Below are positions 38,921 through 48,824 of a stretch of DNA of 64,000 bases, piece after piece. The DNA is taken from contig JARUPY010000087.1 of assembly GCA_029817715.1 (NCBI GenBank), positions 4,712,001-4,776,000 of the forward strand. The letters run 5' to 3'. This DNA comes from Melastoma dodecandrum (Eukaryota; Streptophyta; Magnoliopsida; Myrtales; Melastomataceae). The notes below the pieces were generated by a model, which did not search any database, was not told the DNA's origin, and was given only the letters and a program-made list of their open reading frames with translations. The first letter of the stretch is position 1; each line of letters begins with the position of its first letter. Both the position numbers and the translations under genes were made by a program.

Positions 38921-39142
38921 GTGCAACTGCATGAAAATCTCGTGCAGCTGCACCGCTTGGACCTCCAAGGCACAGAGACTTTGTGCAGTTGCACGAAAAT
39001 CTCGTGCAGCTGCACCACGCGGACCTAAAATTCACAGAAACTCTGTGCAGCTGCACGAAAATCCTGTGCAGCTGCACCGCTGGGAGCACAAATGCACAGA
39101 GACTTTGTGCAGCTGCACGAAAATCTCGTGCCGCTGCACCGA
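38921..39142 (+). repeat. Four 62-bp tandem repeats, each with two 12-bp palindromes
   Basis: Units start at 38921, 38983, 39045 and 39107. Each contains GTGCAGCTGCAC (or a one- to two-base variant), GAAAATCTC, a second GTGCAGCTGCAC followed by CRC, then about 29 less conserved bases with CACAGAGACTTT. GTGCAGCTGCAC is a perfect palindrome with a CAGCTG core. The palindromes within a unit start 21 bases apart, and the next pair starts 41 bases further on. In RNA each pair could form a 12-bp stem with a 9-base loop. The array lies between the integrase stop and the following ORF. No function is known to me. Confidence 0.9.
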
Positions 39143-39472
39143 AATAAATAAATAAAAAAAAATCATAAAATTAGAAACCAAATTTGGGCATTTGACTCGA
39201 CAAACCCTAATCGTTGTATTTCTTGTGATAGGGAGAAGCAACCGCCGTCGCCGTTTCCCACACCGTCGCCCTCACGTGTGGCCGCCGCTGCCGAAGCCGA
39301 CACCCTACCGTGTAGCAGACGCCGTCATCTTCCGTGTCCAGCCACCGCCGCCGCTGTCACCTAAGTCATCGATGTGCTGCTCAAAACCACCCTCTCCGAA
39401 TTTGGGAGTACTCCCGGCACTAGGAGAGGACAAGCATTGACTAACGAAGCGGCGAAAAATTACCAAGAATCT

Positions 39473-40456
39473 ATGGTGCGTCGAACCATAATTCCGGAGC
39501 GTGAATTTGAGGTAAGCCACAGGTATATGGAAACTTATATGTTTCAAATTTTGCATATGGGCTGGACTCAATTTTGTACCCCTCCGAAAGCCGCGGTTGT
39601 GCCACTAGTAAGGGAATTCTATGCTAATAAGCACACCTATGATGAGAACCGCGAAAGTATTCAAGTTCGAGGTATGAGTGTTGTGTTTAGTGCTCAAGTG
39701 ATTGCTGAATTGTTTCATCTTCCTGTTTTTTCGCATGATGCTTTTACAAAATACTTGACCGAGGATTTTAATGCTGACGATGTATTTGAATGCTTAACTA
39801 GACCAGGTTCCACATGGAAGAAGTCACGCAAGAACGAACCGCTGGCGCTATACGGTAGGGATCTCACAGTAGACGCAAAAATATGGGTTAGATTTGTCTC
39901 GGCACGACTGATTCCGGGAACAAACATTAGTAACGTGACCAAGGAACGAGCGGCTTTGATTTTTTGCATCTTAAAGGGCAGGAAGATTGATGTGGGAAAA
40001 CTTATTAACCAGATGATGCATAGAGCATTAAAGGATACTCACCTTGGTTTGTGGTTTCCATCTTTAGTGTTACAGTTATGCAGGAGGGCAGGGGTACAGT
40101 GGGACCCTACAGAAGAGATCGCGCACCCACAGAAACCAATCACGCATGCCACATGGCTGAAAATTCAACGGGAGGAGGAGCACAAGGATGACGCCCCGTC
40201 TGGCACACCTCATGGTAACCGCACAAAGGGCAATCCTGCCATTGCCACCGCCAACACATCTTTTGCCCGGGTAAACTGGACCAAGATCAACGAATTCATG
40301 GAGTATTCAATTGCATGCCATCAAAGGTCGGAGGAAATTCAAAGGCGAATCGCGACAACATTAAATGTGGATATATCAGACCTTGGCGAGCAACCAATTC
40401 CACCGTCGATGGGTACTGAGGAAGATGAAGATGCAGATTCTGATGATACGATGTAG
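39473..40456 (+). CDS. Athila post-integrase ORF (putative plant transposon protein domain)
   Basis: The frame is open from just after a TAA at 39362-39364. The first ATG is at 39473, giving 327 residues to TAG. Blocks such as IIPEREFEVSHRYMETYM, VVPLVREFYANKH and VRGMSVVFSAQVIAELF match the domain often found after integrase in Athila-like elements (called putative plant transposon protein). The C terminus is acidic (EEDEDADSDD). Its role is unknown. It is sometimes compared to env position-wise, but no signal peptide or membrane segment is visible. It has no lesion, in contrast to gag and RT. A CT/GC-rich leader (39230-39360) and a possible splice acceptor precede it, so expression from a spliced RNA is possible. 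Confidence 0.75.
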   Translation: MVRRTIIPEREFEVSHRYMETYMFQILHMGWTQFCTPPKAAVVPLVREFYANKHTYDENRESIQVRGMSVVFSAQVIAELFHLPVFSHDAFTKYLTEDFNADDVFECLTRPGSTWKKSRKNEPLALYGRDLTVDAKIWVRFVSARLIPGTNISNVTKERAALIFCILKGRKIDVGKLINQMMHRALKDTHLGLWFPSLVLQLCRRAGVQWDPTEEIAHPQKPITHATWLKIQREEEHKDDAPSGTPHGNRTKGNPAIATANTSFARVNWTKINEFMEYSIACHQRSEEIQRRIATTLNVDISDLGEQPIPPSMGTEEDEDADSDDTM

Positions 40457-40880
40457 TTTCACAACGAGGCAGTCGGTAGCTACACATCGGCACTTCCCGG
40501 CCACCGACATATCCTGGTACTCCCGTTTCCTACTTGTCTTATCTTAAGCACCGAGGACGCTGCTCGAATTAGGTTTGGGGTTGTGGTGTGTGGTGTGGTG
40601 ATTGTTTGTTATTAATTTTTAGGGTGAGTCCTGTCTAGGCCTTATTTTTCATCTTTTGGGTCGTTTTTCCTCGACGTAACCTTAGGAAGTCAATGTGGAA
40701 TGTCTGTTTTCAATGATGAGCATATGGGTTGCATTCTTCAAGTGTGGAAAGATGAAATTCTTTGCTTAGTATGCTAAAATTTTTCGTTTAGTTTTGAAAA
40801 GATTTCCCAGTAGGAAGTGTGCTTAGCGGCAACATGTTACATCTCCTCAGAATGCATGGTGACTAGTGGTGAGTATAGTA

Positions 40881-41444
40881 GCTTGAATTATCTCTTGAAA
40901 TGACATCTTTGGGGATCTCGGCGAAAAAGAAAAAGAAAAAAAAAGAGAAAAATGAGGTTGCCAAGGCTCTGAGTACCAATGTTCAGGTTTAAAAAAAAAA
41001 ACAAAAGAAAAAAGAAAAAAAAGAGAGAAGAATAGAGAAAAAGATATTACCTGAATATGTGCTTGTGGTATGAGTCTTCCGTGCTAGCTTGAGTAATTGA
41101 TCCGATGGGTGCTTTATCACCTAATGCCTTGGTTCAACTGAATCGGGAGTCATTGGTCGAGAGCTTGAATTATCTCTTGAAATGACATCTTTGGGGATCT
41201 CGGCGAAAAAGAAAAAGAAAAAAAAAGAGAAAAATGAGGTTGCCAAGGCTCTGAGTACCAATGTTCAGGTTTAAAAAAAAAACAAAAGAAAAAAGAAAAA
41301 AAAGAGAGAAGAATAGAGAAAAAGATATTACCTGAATATGTGCTTGTGGTATGAGTCTTCCGTGCTAGCTTGAGTAATTGATCCGATGGGTGCTTTATCA
41401 CCTAATGCCTTGGTTCAACTGAATCGGGAGTCATTGGTCGAGAG
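40881..41444. repeat. 282-bp tandem duplication in the Athila 3' region
   Basis: The block beginning GCTTGAATTATCTCTTGAAA at 40881 is repeated at 41163. It includes purine-rich tracts (GAAAAAGAAAAAGAAAA) and CTTCCGTGCTAGCTTGAG. The two copies are almost identical, differing by one A in a homopolymer run. This points to a duplication later than most LTR substitutions. Confidence 0.92.
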
Positions 41445-41845
41445 CTTGCTACATAAGATTTAGCCGGAATCAGATAAACATTTAGAGTCGTGCAATCTGA
41501 AAAAAAATTTTAAAAAAAAAAGATGAAGTTGTTAAAAAGTCAAAAAACCTGCGATGAATGAATAGAGATGTTTGTGGTGATCTTTGCGAGTTACTGGTTG
41601 ACATGAGCTATTTGGAGTGTATGCTTATTAATGCTGAGTGTACAACCTGCTTGGACGAAGATATTGTGTTTTAAAGCCTTTAATTGAGCATGTTAGGTAG
41701 TGAATGGAATCTAGATGCATGAGGAGGATGCACCCATTTCTGAGAATGTTCTAAAAGATGCTTCTACGTTTGACTGACTTGGGGTGGTCGAGGAGAGTGT
41801 TTTAATTTTTATTTTCTCTATCTTTGCTTGGGACTAGCAAAATTT

Positions 41846-41858
41846 AGGTTTGGGGGTG
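41846..41858 (+). other. Polypurine tract
   Basis: AGGTTTGGGGGTG lies directly before the TG that opens the right LTR at 41859, the position of the plus-strand primer in LTR retrotransposons. Confidence 0.8.
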
Positions 41859-43031
41859 TGATAACTCTATGAAAGTAGAGTTATTTACGGCAATTTCATA
41901 CTTAGATTTTGTTAGATTTGTGAAATATTGCGTTCATTACATAATATTCCTGGTTATTTCACATTATTCCCGAGAAATAGATTACTGCCGAGTTTTCTGG
42001 TTTATTTCAGGATAAATATGAAGAAAAGAGGACCTCGGCGTAATTATGAAGACTTCGTGCAAAGGGAAGATCTCTGGATGCTCTTGCAAGACCAAAAGCT
42101 ACGATGGGGAGAAATTAGAAGATTTTCTTTCCTGATTTTTCAGAGATTCTCTAGGTTTATTTAGAGATTATAAAAACATTGTAGTTTGACCTAGAGAAAG
42201 GGGGTAGAGGCTGCTGGTAACAATGAGCCATCAACAGAGACTTTGGGAGTTTTTCTTTTAGTTTTTCTTCATGTCGTTTTCATTGTCTACTATGAATCTG
42301 ATGTTTTCGATTAATTCGGTTATGAACTAATTTTCTTTGCCTAGGGTTAAGATGGATCTTGACGATTAGTCAAGAGTTTATCTCTTTTGACACAATTGAA
42401 TGATTTTGGTTCGATTATTCCTGTCCGTTCTTAATGCTTTCTTATTGCCTGATCAACAATAGGACTGAATAGTGAATTTAAGTGAACTCGGAAGGGGAAT
42501 CCTAGATTAAGCACGGGAAGAGGAATAACCTAGGTTAAACTTGGTCGGAAGACGGGTTTATTAACGAGCGGGATAGGAATATACCCAATCGTCCTAGGTA
42601 ATCGAATTGGAATTGATTCTTAAGGGGCACTCGATAGTTAATCTACCTAGGAATAGAGTGATTACTATTTACAGAGTTGTACGTTCTTATGACCTCGGGA
42701 GGGGCGTAGGAAGATAACCGAATTCCAGATTATCAACCAGATCATCTTAAGTGTGTTGATTGAGATAGAACTTGCGATTAATTGTCCGGTGAAATCGTCG
42801 CCCTAGGTGCTTTTCTCATCTGAATTTTAATTCAATTTACTTACTCGTTTTCTTTAGCTTTACATTTAGTTTGATTAATTCTCAACTCGCTTAGTTGGAT
42901 AATAGAGATTGAAGGTATTTTAATAATTGGGAGAAGTTTAGATCAGTCCTCGTGGGAACGATATCTTACTTACACTTTATTACTTGTACGATCGCGTGCA
43001 CTTGCGTGGTGAATACGTTTTCGATGTGACA
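41859..43031 (+). repeat. 3' LTR of the Athila element
   Basis: This 1,173-bp copy of the left LTR ends CGATGTGACA and is followed at once by the target duplication GTAAC at 43032-43036. It differs from the left copy by about 32 substitutions and a one-base insertion near 42534. Confidence 0.95.
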
Positions 43032-43036
43032 GTAAC

Positions 43037-43884
43037 ATTGAATGGGCCTGTTTATGTGGAAAATGAATTGGACCAAGCCCACTGTCCTGATTAATAAAAC
43101 CGTCCACAGCCAGACAGATGGAACTTTATTGGTTGTTTTGTTAGTGCCCGTCATTTTAATAATTTGGCATGTTGTATTTTATGTGAGTTTTTGTTTTCTT
43201 TAGTTTGTAAAAATATTTCATGAATTGGGTCCTTCAAAACACATATTTCTCGTACTTTACGGCGTATTTTGCGAAATATTATAAAATCTAACATCATAAA
43301 GTAACAAAGCTCGTGTTTTGTCTATCCTAAACAATGAGAAGGCAATCATTTCCCAATCAACAAACATCTTCCACGAATCAGTTTCAGTTACAAGTGAGGG
43401 TAGCAGTAGTATCCATCCATCGGTTTAAAAACCAAACAAGCATATCCCCAAACCATCAGCTGTAAAAGAATGCACAGATTTTTACAGTAATCTCTTAGCT
43501 TATCCATGTGGTACACAGAAGCTTAAAAAACCAAATCCTGTACTATGTTTGTTCTTCCATAGAAGCAGTTCCCACTGTTTTCGCTACAAACCGATCAACC
43601 TGGCTGATCTGTCTTGCCTCCGAATCCAACCCAATTCTTTTCACTTGGCCGGAATGCTATGTGATCCTCAGTTCAAGGAAACCACGGCGTTCATTCCTCC
43701 TCCCAGTTTCGAAGCCTCTGGCACTGCAGAATTCTACTCCCAAAACTCCCCGGTTTTTTGCTCATGGCACTCCTTTGATTGGGGGCAGTTCCAATTCCAA
43801 AAATTCCCCATCTCCCCTTATTCAGCTAAGATGCCCTACATATACATTCCATAGTCTTTGTTTACCAATGTTATTCTCCCTATA
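43037..43884. other. 3' flank of the RING-H2 gene, no gene recognised
   Basis: The sequence on the minus strand below 43885 is the probable 3' untranslated region of the RING gene. Open plus-strand frames here run antisense to that gene and have no domain of their own. Confidence 0.4.
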
Positions 43885-44910
43885 CTATCTGCTTCCCGAT
43901 CGACAGAACCTTCCGCTACCGGGCAGCGACCTTACTCCACCAGTCCGACCCATTTCATTCCCTTCTCTGTCCAAGTTCACAACCCCGACTGCGATTGCAA
44001 TACTGTCCATCGAAACTGACCGTCTACCTACTGAAGCCCCAGCCCCGGCCCCGGCCTCGGCCTCCTCCGCACGGGGTTTTTCATTCAATCCTTCCTCCCC
44101 GCTGCTGGAATCTCCCATGTCGGCCCTGGCCGTGTCTCCACCCTCGGCATGCTCCCTCGCATCCTCTCCTACGCGGCTCCCGCTTCTGCTCCCAGTCGGT
44201 TCGAGAACAGCGAGTGAACCAGACACAGGTAGGGGAGCCAGGATTGGAGCTCGGCAGAGGGGGCAGTTGGAGTGGGATCGGAGCCAGGTGTCAATACAGG
44301 GGATGTGGAAAGCGTGGCTACACTTGGGCAAAAGCCTCAGGTTCTCCCCTTCCTCAAACTCGCTGAGGCAGATCGAGCAGTAGTCCCCCTCAATCAGGCC
44401 CTCGCCCTTCCTGTACTCGCAGACAGCAATCGAGCTGATCACAGCAGGCTGAAGCCCGACGGTGTTGATAAGCCAGATCGGGTGAACCATAGCCAGGTTC
44501 TGATTCCACTCCTCCCCATCCACCCATCGACCAACGTCCCCAGGCGGAGGAGGAGGGCCCTGATGGGGGCCGCGGGCGTTGGGGCGATTACGGCGGTGCC
44601 TGGCGAGGAGGATGAAGTAGATAGTGAGGAGGAAGAGGGAGGAGACGACGGAGACGGCGAGGATGCCGGGGGTGGAAAGGAGGGGGGATCGGGCGGGGGA
44701 AGAGGAGGAGGAGGGGGGAGGGAGGAGGAAGGAGGGAGGGGGAGGGGTAGGGGAGGCGTAGGGCCAGGGACAGTTGGTGGGGTAAGGGCAGGTGGGATCG
44801 CAGGGGAGACAGGTGATCCTGTCGGAAGGGAACGGAGAAGGTGCCGGGGACGGGGATGGGGAGGAGTAGGCTAGGGTTTTGGGGAAAAGTCTTCGGGAAT
44901 GAAACACCAT
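43885..44910 (-). CDS. ATL-family RING-H2 E3 ubiquitin ligase
   Basis: This is a single-exon minus-strand gene of 341 residues. A Ser/Pro-rich N terminus is followed by one membrane helix at residues 82-103 ([20 protein letters not shown]), then a GLD-like motif ([11 protein letters not shown], 151-161). The RING-H2 finger spans C178-C219: [24 protein letters not shown]-x2-C, then CPLC. The Pro before the last CxxC pair is kept. This is the ATL layout, with the RING facing the cytosol to recruit an E2 enzyme. The C-terminal tail is acidic and Ala/Gly-rich with a Ser-rich patch (RRSVSMDS). The ATG at 44908-44910 is chosen because upstream codons in frame do not look like ATL proteins. Intronless structure is normal for the family. 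Confidence 0.9.
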   Translation of the reverse strand: MVFHSRRLFPKTLAYSSPSPSPAPSPFPSDRITCLPCDPTCPYPTNCPWPYASPTPPPPSFLLPPPSSSSSPARSPLLSTPGILAVSVVSSLFLLTIYFILLARHRRNRPNARGPHQGPPPPPGDVGRWVDGEEWNQNLAMVHPIWLINTVGLQPAVISSIAVCEYRKGEGLIEGDYCSICLSEFEEGENLRLLPKCSHAFHIPCIDTWLRSHSNCPLCRAPILAPLPVSGSLAVLEPTGSRSGSRVGEDAREHAEGGDTARADMGDSSSGEEGLNEKPRAEEAEAGAGAGASVGRRSVSMDSIAIAVGVVNLDREGNEMGRTGGVRSLPGSGRFCRSGSR

Positions 44911-45929
44911 CTTTTTAGATGGGAGTGGATTATGGAATAACAATAAGAAGAAGAAGAAGAAGAAGATGAAGACGACGTAAAAAGGAGAAAGGAGAAAGGA
45001 GAGGAGTTGTTTAATAGTTGTAGAAGAGTAAGTAAAAAGGGAACAAAGTTGTTTTGTGGGGGTGGGTTTAAGGTCGTTGTCGGAGAACAACGAGAGGTTG
45101 TGATGTTGCTGGCGGTGTTTATGTTTTCGTGTCGGAACATTACAAGTACAACTAAACCAAATGAGACTAAATTTATTTGTTGGACCCACCCTCAAATGAT
45201 GATGATTAGTTATTCTTTCGGGTTTACAGTCGTCTTTAGATGTGTGTGGCCTAAATCACTCGCGTTGTATTCTTAATTTAATTGTCACATGTCTTATTAT
45301 CGTTCAAAAAAAGCATTTATTTATTTAGCAAACTGGATGTATCCTTTTTTTTTTTTTTTCAAATTGTGCCTACTTAATATTGTCTCATCGTAAATGTTTA
45401 TCGTGTTTATTTATATTAACGGGATACATCGTAAAACAAATTAAACGACGAAGACCTTTTATGTTTTACAAGTGAACGGCGATCCCATTAAACAAAAGGA
45501 AAGGGGGAACGTGGTTGTATGGAATGGACTTCTAGGATCGCAATGTACGATCGAAGAAGACAAAGAATGAAGAAGGACTGATATACCAGAAGAACTCAGT
45601 CGAAGCTTTCATTCAAGTCGAATGTGAAGATTACAACAAGAGGAGAGAAGAGTTTACAATTTTCAGCCTGCCTTCTACAACTCACATTTCCTCCTGTTAT
45701 ATATTGTAACTACCAACTGTAACTACTTAACCAAATACACAAAACAGTTTATAGAACAACTACTTCTTGTTGCACTCGCTCCACCTCTCTTCTCCTCTTT
45801 GCCTCGCCTTGCCTACAATCTTGATGAGTTGCAGTCTTGTAACAAACAATGCCACAGCTGCTTTCTTATTCTTCAGCTCCCATCACTCTGCTTCTTGATA
45901 AATTGCAGCACATGACATTGTATTCCATT
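44911..45929. other. Upstream region of the RING-H2 gene, no further gene
   Basis: A GAA trinucleotide run (44946-44966) lies in the probable 5' leader. Beyond it the sequence is AT-rich without a recognisable gene, up to the inverted LTR copy. Confidence 0.35.
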
Positions 45930-48039
45930 CCCTTTGTACGCGCGCGGCGATTCGGACGACCCGAGGATCCGAGTCCGCTCCCCTAGAGTCTTCCGGTCGG
46001 CGTCGCGACTCGAGCGTCGAACGCTGCGGAAAAGACCAGGGTGGTCCCTCCTTCGATTCCCGATCGGGTCTACTCAGACTTTTCGCTGATCGTCTCCATG
46101 CTCCTTAAGAGGTGACGAGCTAAAAGAAGCGCATGACCCAAAGAGGAAGCTTCGGGAGATTCCAGGAGCGGCTCGTGTCGCCGTCACCCATCCAAAATGA
46201 CTTCGTAAAAAGGGTGGTTGTTTAACCTAGGTAAACTATTACGGAGTCGCCACCGACTTAATTTAAAAGCTTGGTTTAAGTCGGAAAACCAGAGTAGATT
46301 CGGGGTTCCCTAATTACTAATTCTTATATCTAAACATGCGAAAAGGTGGCGTTTGCTCTAAAAAATTTGCTTTTGGTTAACGGGTGTTGGACCCGATCCG
46401 GGCATGAATCCGAACTCATGTCAATGTTTTACGGGCGTTGGACCCCACTCGGACTTTTTGGGCCCAAACTCATGTTTATTTGTTTCACAAACAGCGTGCG
46501 ACGATAAACCTACGGGCCTAAGGCATGCGGACAATCACAGACAATTATTTAGATCAATGGGAGCGGGGAAGGGTGGTGGTCGTGGGCCTATATACTTGGG
46601 CCCACGACCCGTTACATGTGGAAAGAAAGAAAAACGAGAGGCCCGCAACTCCCTCATGTACCTGAGGCCCGACCGGGAGGGGGGTTTTATATCCGTCGGT
46701 TTCGAGACGTGCTTCCACCACGAGCTTCCTCGGGCGCCTCCAATCCTCGAAGAGGCTTGTCTTCTTAAATCTTCGGGATTGCCTTGTCGAATCCTCGAAA
46801 TAATTGATTGATTTTTTTTCATGTAATATAAAAAAAAAATTGATTAGAATATTCGATTAATAATAATGATGAACGTTTTTTTTTAAATATATAAAAAAAA
46901 AAATAAAAAATAACGTCCCTTTTAAGACAAAGTGAAAACAATTGAGACAAACAATTAAATATAAAACAATTAAAACGATTTTACCTCATGATGGCAGAGA
47001 CATTGATTGTCATGAGTCTGAAGCAATGGAGAGCCCCTCACAGTAGGGCCGGGAGCTGATTCTTTGAGTCTTGGCCGATGTGGGTTGCCATGGAAGAACC
47101 GAGCATCCTTGGGCTTGATTAATCGGCGAGAGACGAGCATTTGTTGTGCGGCTGGTGGATTGGTTTCTGGAGACGTCGAAGAGGTGGGTTTTGCAGGCGC
47201 CGGCAGGGGCATCCGGGAGTGTCGGGAAGACGAGTTTGATTCCGACGGGGATGGATGCTTAGGAATTCGGGATTCCGAGGAAAGCGAGACGGTTGAGCGT
47301 GTTGGGGCTGTCCGTCCGAAGCCGATCCCGCTGGATTGATCAAAACAAGGATCTTTGGCGAGGAGGATGGAAGCTGCGACGTTTCATGATGATGGTTCAA
47401 CTACAGCGCCGGGAAGCCGAGGGAGGAGGGGACAACCTTGGCGCTGATCTCAAATGCTGGTATGATTTTCCTGTACAAACAAATAATTCAGTTAGAAAAC
47501 ACAATGACTCCTCGCGGTGCTTATGCACACCTGCAAGGAGTTTTGGACGCCCATCCCTTATTGACGGTAGGATCGGGTTTTGGAGGATTTTGCTGCTTTG
47601 GTTAAGAGGACAGTTGTCCAAACAGCAAGAAGCAGGGGCGTCAGATTTGGCTTCGCTCCTTATCGTCGGCGTCAGCCGTGGTTGGGCTGGTGATATGGGG
47701 AGGGGCTCATTGTTGACGCTGGAATGTGCCAGGAGGCTGGGTTTGAGTTGGTGACGCGGGGATTTCCTCGTTGATGTTGCTGGACCTACCTTGGGAGGAG
47801 CTGGATGCAGGAGAGGAATGATCGTCGGAAGTTCAAGGCTGCAGGTCTGTCTCTGTGTGTCCCCCTTCTTTTTTGATGGCTGATTTATAGCAGTAAGGAG
47901 AAAATTCAGCCAGGGGAATCGTCTGTAACCGATGTAGGTTACGAAACCCATTTTTGTCATCAAGTCGGAGCATTGAAGGTTATTAAAGATGAGGCATTGA
48001 AAGCTTCCGTTATGAATTTGGAAATTTGGGGTATTTACA
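45930..48039 (-). mobile_element. Tat-like LTR plus leader, family B copy 2, inverted
   Basis: On the minus strand it starts TGTAAATACCCCAAATTTCC at 48039 and runs to an LTR end near 46250. The primer-site-like GGTGGCGACTCCG and internal leader follow down to about 45930. Landmarks shared in inverse orientation with 23690-24200 are GACACGAGCCGCT, GTTTAACCTAGGTAAAC near 46220, and GGGTTCCCTAATTACTAATTC near 46302. TATAAATCAGCC on the minus strand near 47890 could be the LTR promoter. Open frames of up to about 190 codons at 47397-47963 have no known domain and probably arise from the GC-rich LTR middle. Confidence 0.5.
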
Positions 48040-48824
48040 CCTTTATCGTTCCACTCCGTTTAATTAATGTCTAAAATAATAGTACGTAGTTTGTGAACCA
48101 AAATATCGGGCGATGAGCCCACCTAAGAAGGCTTACTGGGTCAACAAATCATGCATGATCTAGCCGATAATCCGATTCACATTCTCAAACCCCATTCGTT
48201 AAATCTTTTAAGAAATGTATAATCAAACTTAAAAATTTCTCTAATACCGGAAAAATCAGTGAAATTAAGCTATTGAAACCCTGGTGCTCAAGCTGTTAAG
48301 TCTTATGATGTGTTTGGGAGGATAGGAAAGCAAGGGAAAAGAAAAGAAAACATAGAATCTCAATAAATTCTTTCTTTCTAAAATTTAAACTTCTTTTCTT
48401 TTATAATGTTTCCAAACACAGCATTAGTGTTGTTCGTCAAATTCCTAAAATATTCACTAAATCAAGCTGTTAGTGTTCTTTGTCAAATTCTTGAAGACTC
48501 GACAAAAAAGCAAGCTTCCGAAATCCTCAACGGCTTCATTGTATCTCAAGAACTCATTAGATCGAGTTCACAAAAATTTTCTACAAAATTATTCTTATTC
48601 TTTCGTTTTTTTTTAATTTTAATGCCCTTCGAATATTTGTCTTCAAGCTCTACAGAGATGGACTTGAAAAACGTGTTCCGGAGAGTGTTTTAATTTTAAA
48701 TGGACCAACAATTTAACTACAGAGCCTAAATAAATTTCTACGATTAATTTATTTACATAAAAAAAATTATGGGGAGGGAAAAAAAAAAGAAAAAAATTTT
48801 ACGATCGTGATAAGGAAGGCATTG
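48040..48824. other. Upstream of the coiled-coil gene, no gene recognised
   Basis: The sequence is AT-rich with poly-A and poly-T tracts and no recognisable domain. It should contain the promoter of the following gene, but no clear box was identified. Confidence 0.35.

Larger units (their letters stand above)
33012..43031 (+). mobile_element. Athila-type Ty3/gypsy LTR retrotransposon, complete in outline but defective
   Basis: The element is 10,020 bp. Two LTRs (33012-34183 and 41859-43031) begin TGATAACTC and end GTGACA. The 5-bp direct repeat GTAAC flanks the element at 33007-33011 and 43032-43036. A tRNA-Asp-type primer-binding site follows the left LTR, and a polypurine tract precedes the right LTR. 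Domain order is gag, protease, reverse transcriptase, RNase H, integrase, then an additional ORF, which together with the integrase C-terminal wording ([13 protein letters not shown]) is the Athila pattern. By eye the LTRs differ at about 32 sites plus one indel over 1,172 bases, roughly 2.7 percent, so insertion is fairly recent. Stops, a frameshift and large in-frame deletions in pol mean it cannot move on its own. Confidence 0.95.

Noticed and set aside
38921..39142. Palindrome array considered as a small-protein repeat gene
   Set aside because: All frames read Cys/Thr/Ser/Leu/His repeats with stops at unit-dependent places, and the frame choice is not conserved among units. The DNA palindrome is the conserved feature.
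43508..44383. Long plus-strand open frame of about 290 codons
   Set aside because: It is the antisense shadow of the GC-rich ATL RING-H2 gene and has no domain of its own.
47293..47963. Overlapping open frames of 150-190 codons on both strands
   Set aside because: They lie in the GC-rich middle of an LTR copy, overlap each other, and carry no motif. Equivalent chance frames occur in the copy at 22000-23200.
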